DNA of 64,000 nt from Chrysomallon squamiferum (taxonomy: Eukaryota; Mollusca; Gastropoda; Neomphalida; Peltospiridae): the NCBI GenBank assembly GCA_012295275.1, contig CM022670.1, forward strand, positions 39,054,751 to 39,118,750, written 5' to 3'. This document shows, one piece after another, positions 51,931 to 64,000 of this stretch. Under the pieces are notes generated by a model. The model made no database searches. It saw nothing but the letters and a program-made list of their open reading frames with translations, and was not told the DNA's origin. The stretch's first letter is position 1. Every line of letters begins with the position of its first letter. A program made the position numbers and the translations under genes.

Positions 51931-52852
51931 AGTAATAATGTTATATTTCTTGATTAACTGCCAATGTTAATGTAAAAACTATTTAAAAAGGATTACAAAA
52001 CTGTAAATGTGTGTGTCAGTCTATGCTAAATAATCATTTTTTGTATTTAAAAAAAGTTTACAAATTTGTAAACGAAAGTGTCACATAATATTAATTTACC
52101 ATCCTGTGTATTTAATAAGGTTTACAAATTTGTAAATGTAAGCGTCAGATTATGCTAAATTGTAATTTTATGTATTTAAAAAAGATTATAAATTTGTACA
52201 TGTTAGTGTCAAACTATAAGAAAACATTAGTTTATGTACATTTTTGTTCGTATATGTTAGTAAAAATTATTATAAATTTGTATTAAATTCAAAACAAAAT
52301 GTTAGTTCAAATATGTTTATTTTATATAGTTATTATTATTAGTATTATTATTATTGTTATTGTTATTATTATTGTTATTATTAACGTTTATAATTCTGTA
52401 TTAATAATATTAAAGATTAACTTTTAAAAAACAAATCAATTGCAACCTCAAAAATGACTTCAGATGGCGACAGGTCCAATTTTAAAAATTACACACGAAC
52501 TAAAATTTTTTTTTATAAAAAAAACAAAATAATAATAATAATAATAATAATAATATAAAAATTAAATTTAAAACATTAACAAGCATTTTGCATATAACAA
52601 CAGTATCAATGAAGTCACTCACTAACATGTGAAACAGAAAAATAAAACTGAAGTAATATTTAATAAAACATGCACTCCAGTCTTTAGTGTAAGAAATAAA
52701 GGGGCAAAATAACTCAAATGTTCTTCAAGAGTGAAATAAAACTTCAAAACAAGTAATCTGTCTTGGAGACATTTTCTTCAAAAGTTTCTGCAAACTGGAG
52801 GCCTGAGGATGGATTGTCAAAGATATTTTTTTTTTTTTGAGAAATTTTTATT

Positions 52853-63782
<10,930 letters not shown>

Positions 63783-64000
63783 CTAACAACAACAACAACA
63801 ACAACAACAATAATAATAATAACAAAATCATCAGCAGCAGCAGCAGCAAGAACAAAACAACACTAATGTTAATGATAATATCAATTGTAACAAAAACAGC
63901 AATTGGAAATGATGATGATGATGATGATGATGAAAGATGATAAAATACTGTAATAACAATCACTATAGTAACAGTAACAACAAAAGAAAATGTAACATTA
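63783..64000. other. SYK intron with AAC/AAT/CAG/GAT triplets
   Basis: (AAC)n and (AAT)n at 63,785-63,822, (CAG)n at 63,832-63,848 and (GAT)n at 63,910-63,932. No upstream SYK exon is visible before the window ends. Confidence 0.8.

Larger units (their letters stand above)
48050..52852 (-). other. SYK 3' UTR and SYK-ZDHHC21 spacer
   Basis: No reading frame of interest on either strand. An AATAAA on the minus strand sits directly after the SYK stop (52,847-52,852); further TTTATT strings (plus strand) lie to the left, so the 3' end of the transcript cannot be fixed. The rest is AT-rich single-copy-looking DNA with a (TAA)n run at 48,301-48,331, a T30 run near 48,519-48,548, a hexanucleotide array, a 38-bp array and (AT)n/(GT)n near 51,240-51,320. 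Confidence 0.5.

Overview
The window looks like animal nuclear DNA: AT-rich, intron-dense and saturated with microsatellites and short tandem arrays. No rRNA, tRNA, CRISPR array or intact mobile element could be supported. All three protein-coding loci that I can support are on the minus strand. The gene families are bilaterian, with a SYK/ZAP-70-type kinase present. Together with the simple-sequence load, this suggests a lophotrochozoan, possibly a mollusc. The phylum is inference, not something read directly.

Layout. 1-18.4 kb has no recognisable exon. It holds trinucleotide, (CA), (GA) and (AT) tracts, a G-rich pentanucleotide run, a 24-bp minisatellite with higher-order structure (about 7.06-7.97 kb), a ~59-bp satellite (13.65-14.2 kb) and two families of short dispersed repeat. 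At 18,442-18,591 lies the first coding exon of an unidentified His/Pro/Gly-rich protein, with a CpG-rich promoter to its right. Its gene must run leftward, so part of 1-18.4 kb may be its first intron. 19-36.7 kb is gene-poor and repeat-dense.

37-48 kb holds a complete palmitoyltransferase gene, ZDHHC21 type: seven coding exons encoding 300 residues, reconstructed with consistent GT-AG sites and phases, plus a CCAAT/ETS-type promoter near 48.0 kb. 52.8-63.8 kb holds the 3' part of a SYK/ZAP-70 family tyrosine kinase: twelve exons, 474 residues, from the FLVR arginine of an SH2 domain through a proline-rich linker and the whole kinase domain to the stop. The 5' end, expected to include the N-terminal SH2 domain, lies beyond base 64,000. 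The SYK introns carry many private tandem repeats.

The two recognised genes are tandem, with about 5 kb between them. Both families are tied to membrane-proximal signalling: DHHC21 acylates Src-family kinases and other signalling proteins in vertebrates, and SYK/ZAP-70 acts downstream of Src-family kinases. Whether the adjacency matters cannot be told from one window. I found no clearly new biological system. The most interesting points are the unusual SYK linker and its CFTR-like (TG)n-T14 splice acceptor, the 24-bp higher-order array, and paired ZNF143-like sites in the ZDHHC21 intron.
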